Assembly: GCF_004366595.1 (NCBI RefSeq) | Contig: NZ_SORE01000028.1 | Coordinates: 33,389 to 97,388, forward strand | From: Paraburkholderia rhizosphaerae | Lineage (GTDB): Bacteria; Pseudomonadota; Gammaproteobacteria; Burkholderiales; Burkholderiaceae | DNA: 64,000 nt | Direction of reading: 5' to 3' | In this document: positions 32,315 through 40,051 of the stretch, in pieces | Position numbering within the stretch: position 1 is the stretch's first letter | How the letters are laid out: the number at the start of each line of letters is the position of its first letter | Notes under the pieces: model-generated | What the model was told of the DNA's origin: nothing | Database searches by the model: none | What the model saw: only the letters and a program-made list of their open reading frames with translations | Program-made: the position numbers and the translations under genes

Positions 32315-33947
32315 CGCGCTACGCGTTCCACGCGGCAAGCACGGCCGCGCGCCGGACGTCTTTACGCGCGGCGGCTGGGTGTCGATGCGCGAGTATCCGC
32401 CGCACGAAGAAGTCGACTTTGCGATCGTCGGCACTGGCGCGGGTGGCGGCACGCTCGCGTGCCGGCTCGCCGAAAAAGGCTTCAAGGTCGTCGCGCTCGA
32501 CGCGGGTGCGTGGTGGCGGCCGCTCGAAGAGTTCGCATCGGACGAACTGCATCAGGCGAAGCTGTACTGGACCGACGAGCGCATTGTCGACGGCGACGAC
32601 CCGCTCGTGCTCGGCGCGAACAATAGCGGCAAGGCGGTCGGCGGCAGCACCGTGCACTTCGCGATGGTGTCGCTGCGCTTGCGGCCCGAATGCTTCAAGT
32701 CCCGCACGCTGCTCGGCTACGGCGCGGACTGGCCGCTCGACTGGCAGGAAATGTGGCGTTACTACACGTATGTCGAAGATGCGCTGAAGATCTCCGGGCC
32801 GGTCCGCTATCCGTGGGGACCGAAGCGGCCGCGCTACCCGTATCGCGCGCACGAGATGAATGCGGCCGCGCTGGTGCTCGCGCGCGGCGCCGACGCGTTG
32901 GGCATCGGCTGGTGCCCGACGCCGCTCGCGACCGTTTCGGCGCCGCGCGGCAAAGCCCATCCGTGCGTGTACCGCGGCTTTTGCGTATCCGGTTGCGCGA
33001 CCAACGCGAAACAGAGCGCGCTGGTCACGTGGATTCCGCGCGCGGTGGCGGCCGGCGCGGAAATCCGCGATCTCGCGATGGTCGGCCGCATCGATGTGAA
33101 TCCGGCTGGGCGCGCAACCGGTGTCGAGTACTGGCGTGAAGGCCGCTGGCAGTTTCAGCGCGCGCGTCATGTCGTGGTGGCCGGCTACGCGATCGAAACA
33201 CCGCGTCTGTTGCTGATGTCCGCCAACGACCGCTTCCCCGACGGGCTCGCGAACCGTTCGGGGCTGGTCGGCAAAAACCTGATGGTGCAGTCGAACCAGG
33301 CGGTCTGGGGTGTGATGGATGACGAAATACGCTGGTACAAGGGACCGCCGTCGCTCGCGATCACCGAGCACTGGAACTATACCGACAAGGGCAAGGACTT
33401 CTTCGGCGGCTACGCGTACATGAGTCAGGGGCCTTTGCCGCTCGTGTGGGCGCAGACGCAACTGGGCCGCGGCATCTGGGGGCAGGCCCTACTCGACGAA
33501 ATGCAGCAGTACAACCATCAGGCGGGCCTGAAGATCGTCGGCGAGACGATGCCGCAGGAACGCAACCGCGTGACGCTCGCCGATGAAAAAGACCAATACG
33601 GCCTACCGGTCGCGCGGGTCACGTGGAGCTACTGCGATAACGACCGGCGGCTGATCTCGCACGCGCTCGGCTTTATGACCGATGCACTCGGCGCGGCCGG
33701 TGCAAAACGCATCTGGGCGCAGCACGACGATACCTGCCATCTGAACGGCACCGCGCGCATGGGCGATAACCCGGCGACCAGCGTCGTCAACGCCGATTGC
33801 CGCAGCTGGGACATTCCGAATCTGTGGATTTGCGACGGGTCGGTGTTCCCGACTGTCGGCGGCGTAAACCCGTCGCTGACGATTCAGGCGATCGCATGCC
33901 GCACCGCCGACCGGATTGCGGCGCTGGCTGCGCGCGGCGAATTGTAG
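32304..33947 (+). CDS. GMC family FAD-dependent dehydrogenase (gluconate/sugar dehydrogenase alpha-subunit type)
   Basis: About 547 residues. The FAD motif VGTGAGGGTLACRLAEKGFK begins near residue 40; the C-terminal catalytic block contains CHLNGTARMGDNP and IQAIACRTADRIAA. Three cysteines in CVYRGFCVSGC are placed like the iron-sulfur loop of FAD-dependent gluconate or glucose dehydrogenases, which suggests a 3Fe-4S cluster. GTG 32304 is preferred, with GGAGAAGC upstream; it overlaps the subunit-3 stop. No signal peptide is seen. Substrate is likely a sugar acid or polyol. Confidence 0.87.
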   Translation: MLDDALRVPRGKHGRAPDVFTRGGWVSMREYPPHEEVDFAIVGTGAGGGTLACRLAEKGFKVVALDAGAWWRPLEEFASDELHQAKLYWTDERIVDGDDPLVLGANNSGKAVGGSTVHFAMVSLRLRPECFKSRTLLGYGADWPLDWQEMWRYYTYVEDALKISGPVRYPWGPKRPRYPYRAHEMNAAALVLARGADALGIGWCPTPLATVSAPRGKAHPCVYRGFCVSGCATNAKQSALVTWIPRAVAAGAEIRDLAMVGRIDVNPAGRATGVEYWREGRWQFQRARHVVVAGYAIETPRLLLMSANDRFPDGLANRSGLVGKNLMVQSNQAVWGVMDDEIRWYKGPPSLAITEHWNYTDKGKDFFGGYAYMSQGPLPLVWAQTQLGRGIWGQALLDEMQQYNHQAGLKIVGETMPQERNRVTLADEKDQYGLPVARVTWSYCDNDRRLISHALGFMTDALGAAGAKRIWAQHDDTCHLNGTARMGDNPATSVVNADCRSWDIPNLWICDGSVFPTVGGVNPSLTIQAIACRTADRIAALAARGEL

Positions 33948-34030
33948 AGGCACACGCGCGGCAGATGCACAAAACGACGCGCCCGCAGTGTCGGGACCGC
34001 AACGAATAGAAGACCAGGGAGGGTTTTATC

Positions 34031-35041
34031 GTGGGCCGAATCCGAACACCGAAAACCGTCGTGATCACCGGCGCCACCGCGGGTGTCGGGCGCGCGACCG
34101 CACTGGAATTCGCATCTCACGGCGCCGATATCGCGCTGCTCGCGCGCGACGCCGATGCGCTGCACGACACCGCGCAGCAAGTGCGGGCCGCCGGCGTGCG
34201 CGTGCTGTCGATCAAGCTCGACGTCAGCGACGCGCGAGCGGTCGAGGCGGCCGCGGAGTCGATCGAAGCGCGTCTCGGACCGATCGACGTGTGGGTGAAC
34301 AACGCGATGGTGACCGCGTTCGCGCCAATCGACGAACTATCACATGAGCAATTCGCGCGCGTGACCAACGTCACGTATCACGGCTTCGTCTGGGGAACCA
34401 TGGCCGCGCTGAAGCGGATGATGCGAACCGATCGCGGCGTGATCGTTCAGGTCGGTTCCGCGCTCGCGTACCGTTCGATTCCGCTGCAATCCGCGTACTG
34501 CGGCGCCAAGCATGCGATACGCGGCTTCACTGACGCGTTGCGCTGCGAACTGCATCATCGCAAGAGCCGCATTCACGTGACGATGGTGCAGATGCCCGCG
34601 TTGAACACGCCGCAGTTCGACTGGGCCGAAAACAGGATGGCGCATGCGCCCCGGCCGGTCGCGCCGATTTTCCAGCCGGAAGTCGCGGCGCGCGCAATCT
34701 GGTGGGCCGCGACACACCGGCGCCGTGAAGTGTGGGTCGGTAGCTCGTCGATCAAGGCGATCGTCGCGAACCAGTGGATACCGGGTCTGCTCGATCGCTA
34801 CCTGGGACGCACCGGCGTCGACGCGCAGCAGGACAAGCAGATCTCCGGCGATGCGCAACCGTCGAATCTGTGGAACCCGGTCAGCGACCTGCACCGCGTG
34901 CATGGACGATTCGATGCGGTCGCGGCGTCGTGGAGTCCCGCATTATGGGTCGATACGCATCGCGGTGTCGCCTTGCTTGCGGCCGCGACGATCGCAACGA
35001 TCGCGACGGTGTGTGTCGGTCTGCTGCGGCGCCGGGTGTGA
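34031..35041 (+). CDS. Short-chain dehydrogenase with C-terminal membrane anchor
   Basis: A 336-residue SDR. The cofactor motif is TGATAGVGRATALEF near residue 14, the catalytic Ser is in VGSALAYRSIP, and YCGAKHA supplies Tyr-x3-Lys. About 90 extra residues follow the SDR core, ending in a hydrophobic segment (GVALLAAATIATIATVCVGL) and an arginine-rich tail, so the enzyme is likely tethered to the inner membrane. It starts at GTG 34031 with GGAGGG ahead and is two bases from the GH15 gene. Confidence 0.85.
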   Translation: MGRIRTPKTVVITGATAGVGRATALEFASHGADIALLARDADALHDTAQQVRAAGVRVLSIKLDVSDARAVEAAAESIEARLGPIDVWVNNAMVTAFAPIDELSHEQFARVTNVTYHGFVWGTMAALKRMMRTDRGVIVQVGSALAYRSIPLQSAYCGAKHAIRGFTDALRCELHHRKSRIHVTMVQMPALNTPQFDWAENRMAHAPRPVAPIFQPEVAARAIWWAATHRRREVWVGSSSIKAIVANQWIPGLLDRYLGRTGVDAQQDKQISGDAQPSNLWNPVSDLHRVHGRFDAVAASWSPALWVDTHRGVALLAAATIATIATVCVGLLRRRV

Positions 35042-35043
35042 TC

Positions 35044-36837
35044 ATGCCATTGCGCATCGAAGACTACGCGCTGCTTGCCGATGGCCAGAGTGCCGCGCTC
35101 GCCGGCATCGACGGTTCGATCGACTGGTTGTGCTGGCCGTCGTTCGAATCGAGCCCATGTTTTGCGGCATTGATCGGCGGCCCGGAAAACGGTTATTGGC
35201 GAATCGCGCCCGATGATCCGCTGATCGCGATGCGCCGCCGCTATCTCGGCGCGTCGCTGGTGCTCGAAACCACGCTTCAAACGTCGACTGGCACGTTTGA
35301 ACTGGTCGACTGGATGGAATGGGCGGCGACGCCCGCGCGCGTGGTCCGGCAAATACGCTGCGTCGCGTGCGCGGCTGGCCGCGCACGTATCAACAGCGAT
35401 CTGGCCGTGCGCTTCAACTACGGACATGCGCTGCCGTGGCACCGCCGCCTCGATGACCGGGTTGCCGCGGTGAGCGGCCCTTGGGCGCTATGGTTCGATA
35501 TGACCGGCCCGCCATCGATGTCATCGGTGAGCGCCGCGCATATTCGCAGTTCGATTGAACTGTCCGTCGGCGAGCTTGCGCAATTCACGCTGACCTGCTG
35601 CCGGTCGCATGAGCCACCGCCCGCGCGGGTGGATGCGACGCAATCGCTCGATGCGACGCTGCGCTTCTGGCGGCAGTGGTCCGATCAGCACCGCGGACGC
35701 GGACCGGATGCGGATGCGGTGCTGCGCTCGCTCGTCACGCTGAAAGGACTATCGAACCGGCTGACCGGCGGCATCGTCGCCGCGCCGACCACGTCGCTGC
35801 CCGAGCATATCGGCGGACACCGCAACTGGGACTACCGCTATTGCTGGCTGCGCGACGCGAGCTTCACGATGCTGGCGCTCGCGTGCGCCGGTTTCGAACA
35901 CGAAGCGCAAGCGTGGCGGGACTGGCTGGTCCGCGCGATTGCCGGGCATCCGTCGCAAACGCAGATCATGTACACGGCCGATGGCGCGCGTCATATCGCC
36001 GAATGGGAATGCACGCCGCTGCGCGGCTACGAAAACTCGCGCCCGGTACGCTTCGGCAACGCAGCGGTCGGGCAAGCGCAACATGACATCTACGGTGAAA
36101 TCATGAATGCGCTGTATGTCGCGCGCCAGCAGGGCATGCCGCCGGACGACGACGCGTGGGTGCTCGAGCGCGGGCTGATCGATCATGTCGAAGCGATCTG
36201 GCGGCAACCGGACAACGGGCTATGGGAGTTTCGCGACGAGCGACGCCACTTCACGTTGTCGAAGGTGATGATGTGGGTCGCGGTCGATCGCGCGATCCGC
36301 AGCGCCCGCGAGTGCGATCGCTGCGCGCCGGTCGGCAGATGGAAGCGGCTTGCGGCGGCAATACGCGACGATGTGCTTGCGCACGGCTTCAACGCGCACG
36401 CGAATGCATTCACGCAGTCGTACGGCAGCGAGCGGCTCGATGCGAGTCTGCTGTTGTTGCCACTGTTTGGTTTTCTGCCCGCGGACGATCCGCGCATTGA
36501 AGCGACCGTCCGTGCGATCGAGCGCAATCTGATGACTGACGGTCTGGTGTTGCGCTACCGCACCGATGGGCTCGCAAGCGCGGCGGGACCCGCTTCAGGC
36601 GAACCAGGAGAAGGTGCGTTTCTCGCGTGTAGCTTGTGGCTCGCGCAGGTTCGGCATCGGCAGGGGCGTCGCGATGAGGCGCGCGAGATTTTCGAGCGCG
36701 TGCTCGCGTTGCGCAACGACGTCGGTCTGCTCGCTGAGGAATACGACACGTGCAGGAAGCGGCTCTGCGGGAATTTTCCGCAGACGTTGTCTCATGTCGC
36801 GCTGATCAATGCCGCGCGCGAGCTTGCCGGCAGCTAA
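35044..36837 (+). CDS. Glycoside hydrolase family 15 protein (glucoamylase/trehalase-like)
   Basis: A 597-residue cytoplasmic-type GH15 enzyme. It starts with the family N-terminus PLRIEDYALLADGQSAALAG and GSIDWLCWPSFESS, has an (alpha/alpha)6 barrel with HRNWDYRYCWLRDASF, an acid glutamate region AEWECTPLRGYENSRPVR, and the C-terminal base region LLAEEYDTC with LCGNFPQTLSHVALINAA. Bacterial relatives include trehalases and glucodextranases. It follows the SDR gene immediately, probably in one transcript; the MFS gene converges 39 bases downstream. Confidence 0.9.
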   Translation: MPLRIEDYALLADGQSAALAGIDGSIDWLCWPSFESSPCFAALIGGPENGYWRIAPDDPLIAMRRRYLGASLVLETTLQTSTGTFELVDWMEWAATPARVVRQIRCVACAAGRARINSDLAVRFNYGHALPWHRRLDDRVAAVSGPWALWFDMTGPPSMSSVSAAHIRSSIELSVGELAQFTLTCCRSHEPPPARVDATQSLDATLRFWRQWSDQHRGRGPDADAVLRSLVTLKGLSNRLTGGIVAAPTTSLPEHIGGHRNWDYRYCWLRDASFTMLALACAGFEHEAQAWRDWLVRAIAGHPSQTQIMYTADGARHIAEWECTPLRGYENSRPVRFGNAAVGQAQHDIYGEIMNALYVARQQGMPPDDDAWVLERGLIDHVEAIWRQPDNGLWEFRDERRHFTLSKVMMWVAVDRAIRSARECDRCAPVGRWKRLAAAIRDDVLAHGFNAHANAFTQSYGSERLDASLLLLPLFGFLPADDPRIEATVRAIERNLMTDGLVLRYRTDGLASAAGPASGEPGEGAFLACSLWLAQVRHRQGRRDEAREIFERVLALRNDVGLLAEEYDTCRKRLCGNFPQTLSHVALINAARELAGS

Positions 36838-36876
36838 CCGGTGCGCGACGCCAATTCGCGCCTCTTCGCGTGCGAC

Positions 36877-38091
36877 TCAAGTCGCGTGCCGCTCGCGTTG
36901 CCGACCGCTGATAATCAGCGCGATCACCGCCAGCGCGGCCGACACCCCCGCGAATGCGACGTCGGCCCACAGATGCCCGACACGACGCGTCAGCACCGCG
37001 GTGCCGACCACCGGCACCGAGTTGCCGGTGTAGCAGCACAGCAGATACGCCGACAGCAATTCCGCGCGCTTTTCCGCAGGCGCGATCCGGTTCGCTTCCT
37101 GCAAGCTTCCGCGAAATCCGAGCGCCGCTGCGACGCCGCCTGACGCGGTCGCCGCGATCAGCCACGCAATCGATCCTTCGACCTGCGCCCACAGCAAAAG
37201 CGCGAGACTCGGTGGCAGCAACCACAACCCGGCCGACATCGCTGCGCGCGCGGATAACGTACGCGTGACGAGCACGGTGAGCGTGCTCACCGCGAACAGT
37301 TCGGCGACCACCGCCCCGCTTAACGCGGGACTGTGCTGATGCATGCTGTTTTGCAGCAGGTTCGGCAGCAGCGCCGCATAAAACCCCAGCAACCCAAACG
37401 TCGCAAAGGCCGTGAACGCCGTCGCGACGAATGCAAGCCTGATTTGCGCCGGCACGCCGATACGCGGCTTGAACGACATGTCTGCGAGTCGCGTTGCCGG
37501 ATGCGCCACGGTTTCCCGCGCGAATGCGGTGAGTGCCACTGTTGCAGCGAGTACGACCAGATAGACGACAAACACGGTGCGCAGCGGCCATCGCACGAAC
37601 TCGGCGAGCAACCCCGCGACCAGCACACCGCCGGCGAGCCCCGCGAGATTGACCGCCGCCGCAAGCCGGCTCGCCGCGGCGTTGTCTTTCGCAGGATGCA
37701 GTTCGGCGATCCACGCGGTGGCCGTTGCCGCGCCGACGCCGATCGCGAGCCCGCATGCGGCGCGCGCGACAAAAAGCCATGCCGGTGTCGTCGCGAACAG
37801 AAACAGCAGCGTGCTGACGACCGCCACCGCCAGCACGCTCAGACTGACGCGCTGCCGCCCTGCCTCGTCGGACACGCGACCACATGCGAACAGCGCGCCC
37901 AGATTGCCGATCACATACGCTGCGTAAATTAGCGTGACCATCAGTTCCGAAATACCGAACGCCTGCTGATAGAGCGGATAAAGCGGCGTCAGCAGCGGAC
38001 TGCCCGCATACAGCACGCCGAGCACGAGCGCCGCGGTCGTCAGTGAGGTCCGCCTGCTCAGCATCGTTCGCGGATGCGAAGACGCATGCAT
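36877..38091 (-). CDS. MFS transporter
   Basis: A 404-residue, 12-helix carrier. The conserved loop between TM2 and TM3 is GRVSDEAGRQRVSLS, a motif A variant. N-terminal helix contains SPLLTPLYPLYQQAFGIS, typical of drug or metabolite exporters (DHA1-like). It is transcribed away from the SDR upstream and converges with the GH15 gene. Substrate unknown. Confidence 0.82.
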   Translation of the reverse strand: MHASSHPRTMLSRRTSLTTAALVLGVLYAGSPLLTPLYPLYQQAFGISELMVTLIYAAYVIGNLGALFACGRVSDEAGRQRVSLSVLAVAVVSTLLFLFATTPAWLFVARAACGLAIGVGAATATAWIAELHPAKDNAAASRLAAAVNLAGLAGGVLVAGLLAEFVRWPLRTVFVVYLVVLAATVALTAFARETVAHPATRLADMSFKPRIGVPAQIRLAFVATAFTAFATFGLLGFYAALLPNLLQNSMHQHSPALSGAVVAELFAVSTLTVLVTRTLSARAAMSAGLWLLPPSLALLLWAQVEGSIAWLIAATASGGVAAALGFRGSLQEANRIAPAEKRAELLSAYLLCCYTGNSVPVVGTAVLTRRVGHLWADVAFAGVSAALAVIALIISGRQRERHAT

Positions 38092-38127
38092 CGCGTGTCT
38101 CCCGGATTGTTCTTCGTGAACGCCCGC

Positions 38128-38913
38128 CTAACCGACCAGCAGCGACTGCCCGCCGTCGATCCATACCGGCGTGCCGGTAATAAAACGCGCACGTTCCGAC
38201 GACAGATACACGACCATATCGGCGATATCGTCGCCGCTGCCGGCCTTGCCGTCGGTCAGCGGAATCTTGCCCGCCGGATACTGCGCCTGCTCCGACGCTT
38301 CATCGGCCGAGCGCACCTGGGTGTTCTCGTCGATATCGGTGTCGATCTTGCCTGGGCATACCACGTTCACGCGTATCTTGTGTTTGGCCAATTCGAGCGC
38401 GGTCATCTTGCCGAGCGCGAGTAAGCCGGCCTTCGTGGTCGAATACGCGGATGCGCCGCCGTGGCTGAAGATGCGCGTGCCGTTGATCGACGAAATGATC
38501 ACGATCGAGCCACCGCCTGCGCGCTTCAGATGCGGCACCGTCAGATGCAGCGTCAGATACGCGCCGCGCAGGTTCGTATTGATCGTGTTATCCCATTCGG
38601 CGGGTTTCAGTTCGTCGATCGGCGCCCAGACGCCGTTGATGCCCGCATTCGCCACGACGATATCGAGCCTGCCGCTTTGCGACAGCGCGTGATCGAGTTC
38701 CTGTCCGAAGCCCGAATCGTCGCGGATGTCGGCGGTAAAGCCAAATGCATCGCCACCCTGATGCACGATTTCATCGACGGTCGCGCGCGTTTCGTCATCC
38801 CTATGTGCGTGCACGATCACGCGCGCGCCCGCGGCCGCGAGGCGCAGCGCGCTCGCCTTGCCGATGCCCGATCCCGCGCCCGTGACGAGCGCGGTTTTGT
38901 TCTGCAATTCCAT
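38128..38913 (-). CDS. Short-chain dehydrogenase/reductase (glucose 1-dehydrogenase-like)
   Basis: A 261-residue SDR. Motifs are TGAGSGIGKASALRL (cofactor), NAG in VVANAGING, catalytic Ser in IISSINGTRIF, YSTTKAGL for Tyr-x3-Lys, and the C-terminal ERARFITGTPVWIDGGQSLLVG. Basic residues after the second strand (HAHRDDE) do not settle NAD versus NADP. GGAGG lies ahead of the ATG. It is 36 bases upstream of the MFS gene in the same direction and may be in its operon. Confidence 0.88.
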   Translation of the reverse strand: MELQNKTALVTGAGSGIGKASALRLAAAGARVIVHAHRDDETRATVDEIVHQGGDAFGFTADIRDDSGFGQELDHALSQSGRLDIVVANAGINGVWAPIDELKPAEWDNTINTNLRGAYLTLHLTVPHLKRAGGGSIVIISSINGTRIFSHGGASAYSTTKAGLLALGKMTALELAKHKIRVNVVCPGKIDTDIDENTQVRSADEASEQAQYPAGKIPLTDGKAGSGDDIADMVVYLSSERARFITGTPVWIDGGQSLLVG

Positions 38914-38979
38914 TCGTTTCCTCCACTGAAAATGCCACCTGCGCGGTACGGTCGGTCTTGCAGCCGGTCTTGCAGCCGC

Positions 38980-39153
38980 TTAGCCGCCGCCGATGCCCTG
39001 CAGCACCTTGCCGGTGCCGCCGCATATCTCGCAGCGCTTGCCCTCGACCGTGCCGGTGCCATGGCACGCACTACACAGGTCTTCGCCTACGCCCGGCGCA
39101 TCCGGCGGGCCTTCGTCGCCAGGCGATAGCGGTGTTTGATCTGGCTGCATCAT
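38980..39153 (-). CDS. Small zinc-finger protein with DnaJ-type CxxCxGxG motifs
   Basis: A 57-residue protein absent from typical gene lists because of size. After an acidic Pro-rich N-terminus (about 26 residues) it has two motifs, CSACHGTG and CEICGGTG, spaced like one zinc-binding unit of the DnaJ cysteine-rich domain, and a glycine-rich end. AGGAGG precedes tandem ATG codons (39153 and 39150). It probably binds one Zn and could bind unfolded proteins or RNA; this is inference from the motif. Confidence 0.75.
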   Translation of the reverse strand: MMQPDQTPLSPGDEGPPDAPGVGEDLCSACHGTGTVEGKRCEICGGTGKVLQGIGGG

Positions 39154-39218
39154 GTCCTCCTTGCAGGGGTCGCGTGTTACCGCTTGGGTGTGACGGCTTG
39201 CGTGCTACCGTTCGCGGT

Positions 39219-39557
39219 TCACGGCTTGCGCGTATCGCCTGGCTTTCGACGCTGCGATGGCCGGCCTCCGCCGCCCGGCGGCTCCGCATGATTGCCGGTA
39301 CCGTGCGGCACTTCGGCGGTTTGCTCCGGATGCCGGCTCGAGCGCGGCGGGTTTGCGTGCTTCGTCGCTTCGGTGGCGCGTGGCTGCGGTCCTCCGCCGG
39401 GTCGCGGCGATTGCGGCGATTGCGGCGATTGCGGCGATTGCATCGCGCGTTCGTCACGGGCATCGTCGCGACAGGTGTCGCGTTCCCGATCGCGGGTCGA
39501 GTTGTCCTTCAGGTCTTCCTTTGGGTCGTCTTTTGCGTCGTTGTCTGGTCGCATCAT
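39219..39557 (-). CDS. Hydrophilic low-complexity hypothetical protein
   Basis: A 112-residue protein, highly charged (DNDAKDDPKEDLKDNSTRDR) with a SPQ tripeptide repeated four times, encoded by 9-base tandem repeats. Its C-terminus is Pro/Gly/Arg-rich. No hydrophobic segment or known domain; disordered. CAGGAG lies ahead of tandem ATGs. It belongs to the group of small soluble proteins scattered through this window. Confidence 0.55.
   Translation of the reverse strand: MMRPDNDAKDDPKEDLKDNSTRDRERDTCRDDARDERAMQSPQSPQSPQSPRPGGGPQPRATEATKHANPPRSSRHPEQTAEVPHGTGNHAEPPGGGGRPSQRRKPGDTRKP
39406..39440. repeat. 9-bp tandem repeat inside the low-complexity gene
   Basis: GGCGATTGC is repeated about four times in a row, in frame, and encodes the SPQ repeats on the reverse strand. 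Copy number changes would keep the frame. Replication slippage is a likely origin. Confidence 0.8.
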
Positions 39558-39709
39558 CGGCTCCTGAACGTCGGAATACCCCGACAGTGCAGCAACAACC
39601 GGACCGCGATCCGCGGCATGCTTCGCCACGCCTTGGCGCGAATCGCCAGGTACGCGCGTTGCGCGTCACCGGTGTCTACCCGACGACGTATCCGACAACG
39701 GGGGCCACC

Positions 39710-39949
39710 ATGAGTATCACCACCATCCGCCACTCCGACACCGACGTGCAGGTCGAGCAAACCCTCTACACGTTCGCCGCAAAAAGCGACGCCGACGCAT
39801 TCCAGCGCTGCGTCGCCGACACCGCGGTCGACCACTGCTGCCAACAGCATCCGCCTGCATCGACACGCTCCGCGATACCCGACGAACCGATCGAAGACCC
39901 GGATCGCGGCAGCACAATTTCGCCGAAGGTGGGCGGCATGCCGTTGTAA
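39710..39949 (+). CDS. Small hypothetical protein
   Basis: A 79-residue protein that begins MSITTIRHSDTDVQVEQTLY and contains two adjacent cysteines (DHCCQQH) and one further Cys before them (QRCVADT). The C-terminus is polar and acidic. No domain is recognised. No strong ribosome site is seen, but the reading frame has coding-like third-position bias and lies well separated from other genes. Confidence 0.5.
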   Translation: MSITTIRHSDTDVQVEQTLYTFAAKSDADAFQRCVADTAVDHCCQQHPPASTRSAIPDEPIEDPDRGSTISPKVGGMPL

Positions 39950-39969
39950 CGGGCGGCGATTCCCGGAGC

Positions 39970-40015
39970 AGCCACCCGCGGGCGGCCACCCGCGGGGCGG
40001 CCACCCGCCGCGCAT
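39970..40015. repeat. GC-rich imperfect tandem repeat between convergent genes
   Basis: GCCACCCGCGGGCG-type units of about 14 bases occur three times in a row between the stop codons of two converging genes. The units contain short self-complementary stretches (CCCGCGGG), so the transcripts could fold, but there is no T-run of a canonical terminator. Confidence 0.6.
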
Positions 40016-40051
40016 CGAACGCCGCGCGGCGCGCCGACGGCGTTCCGGCAA

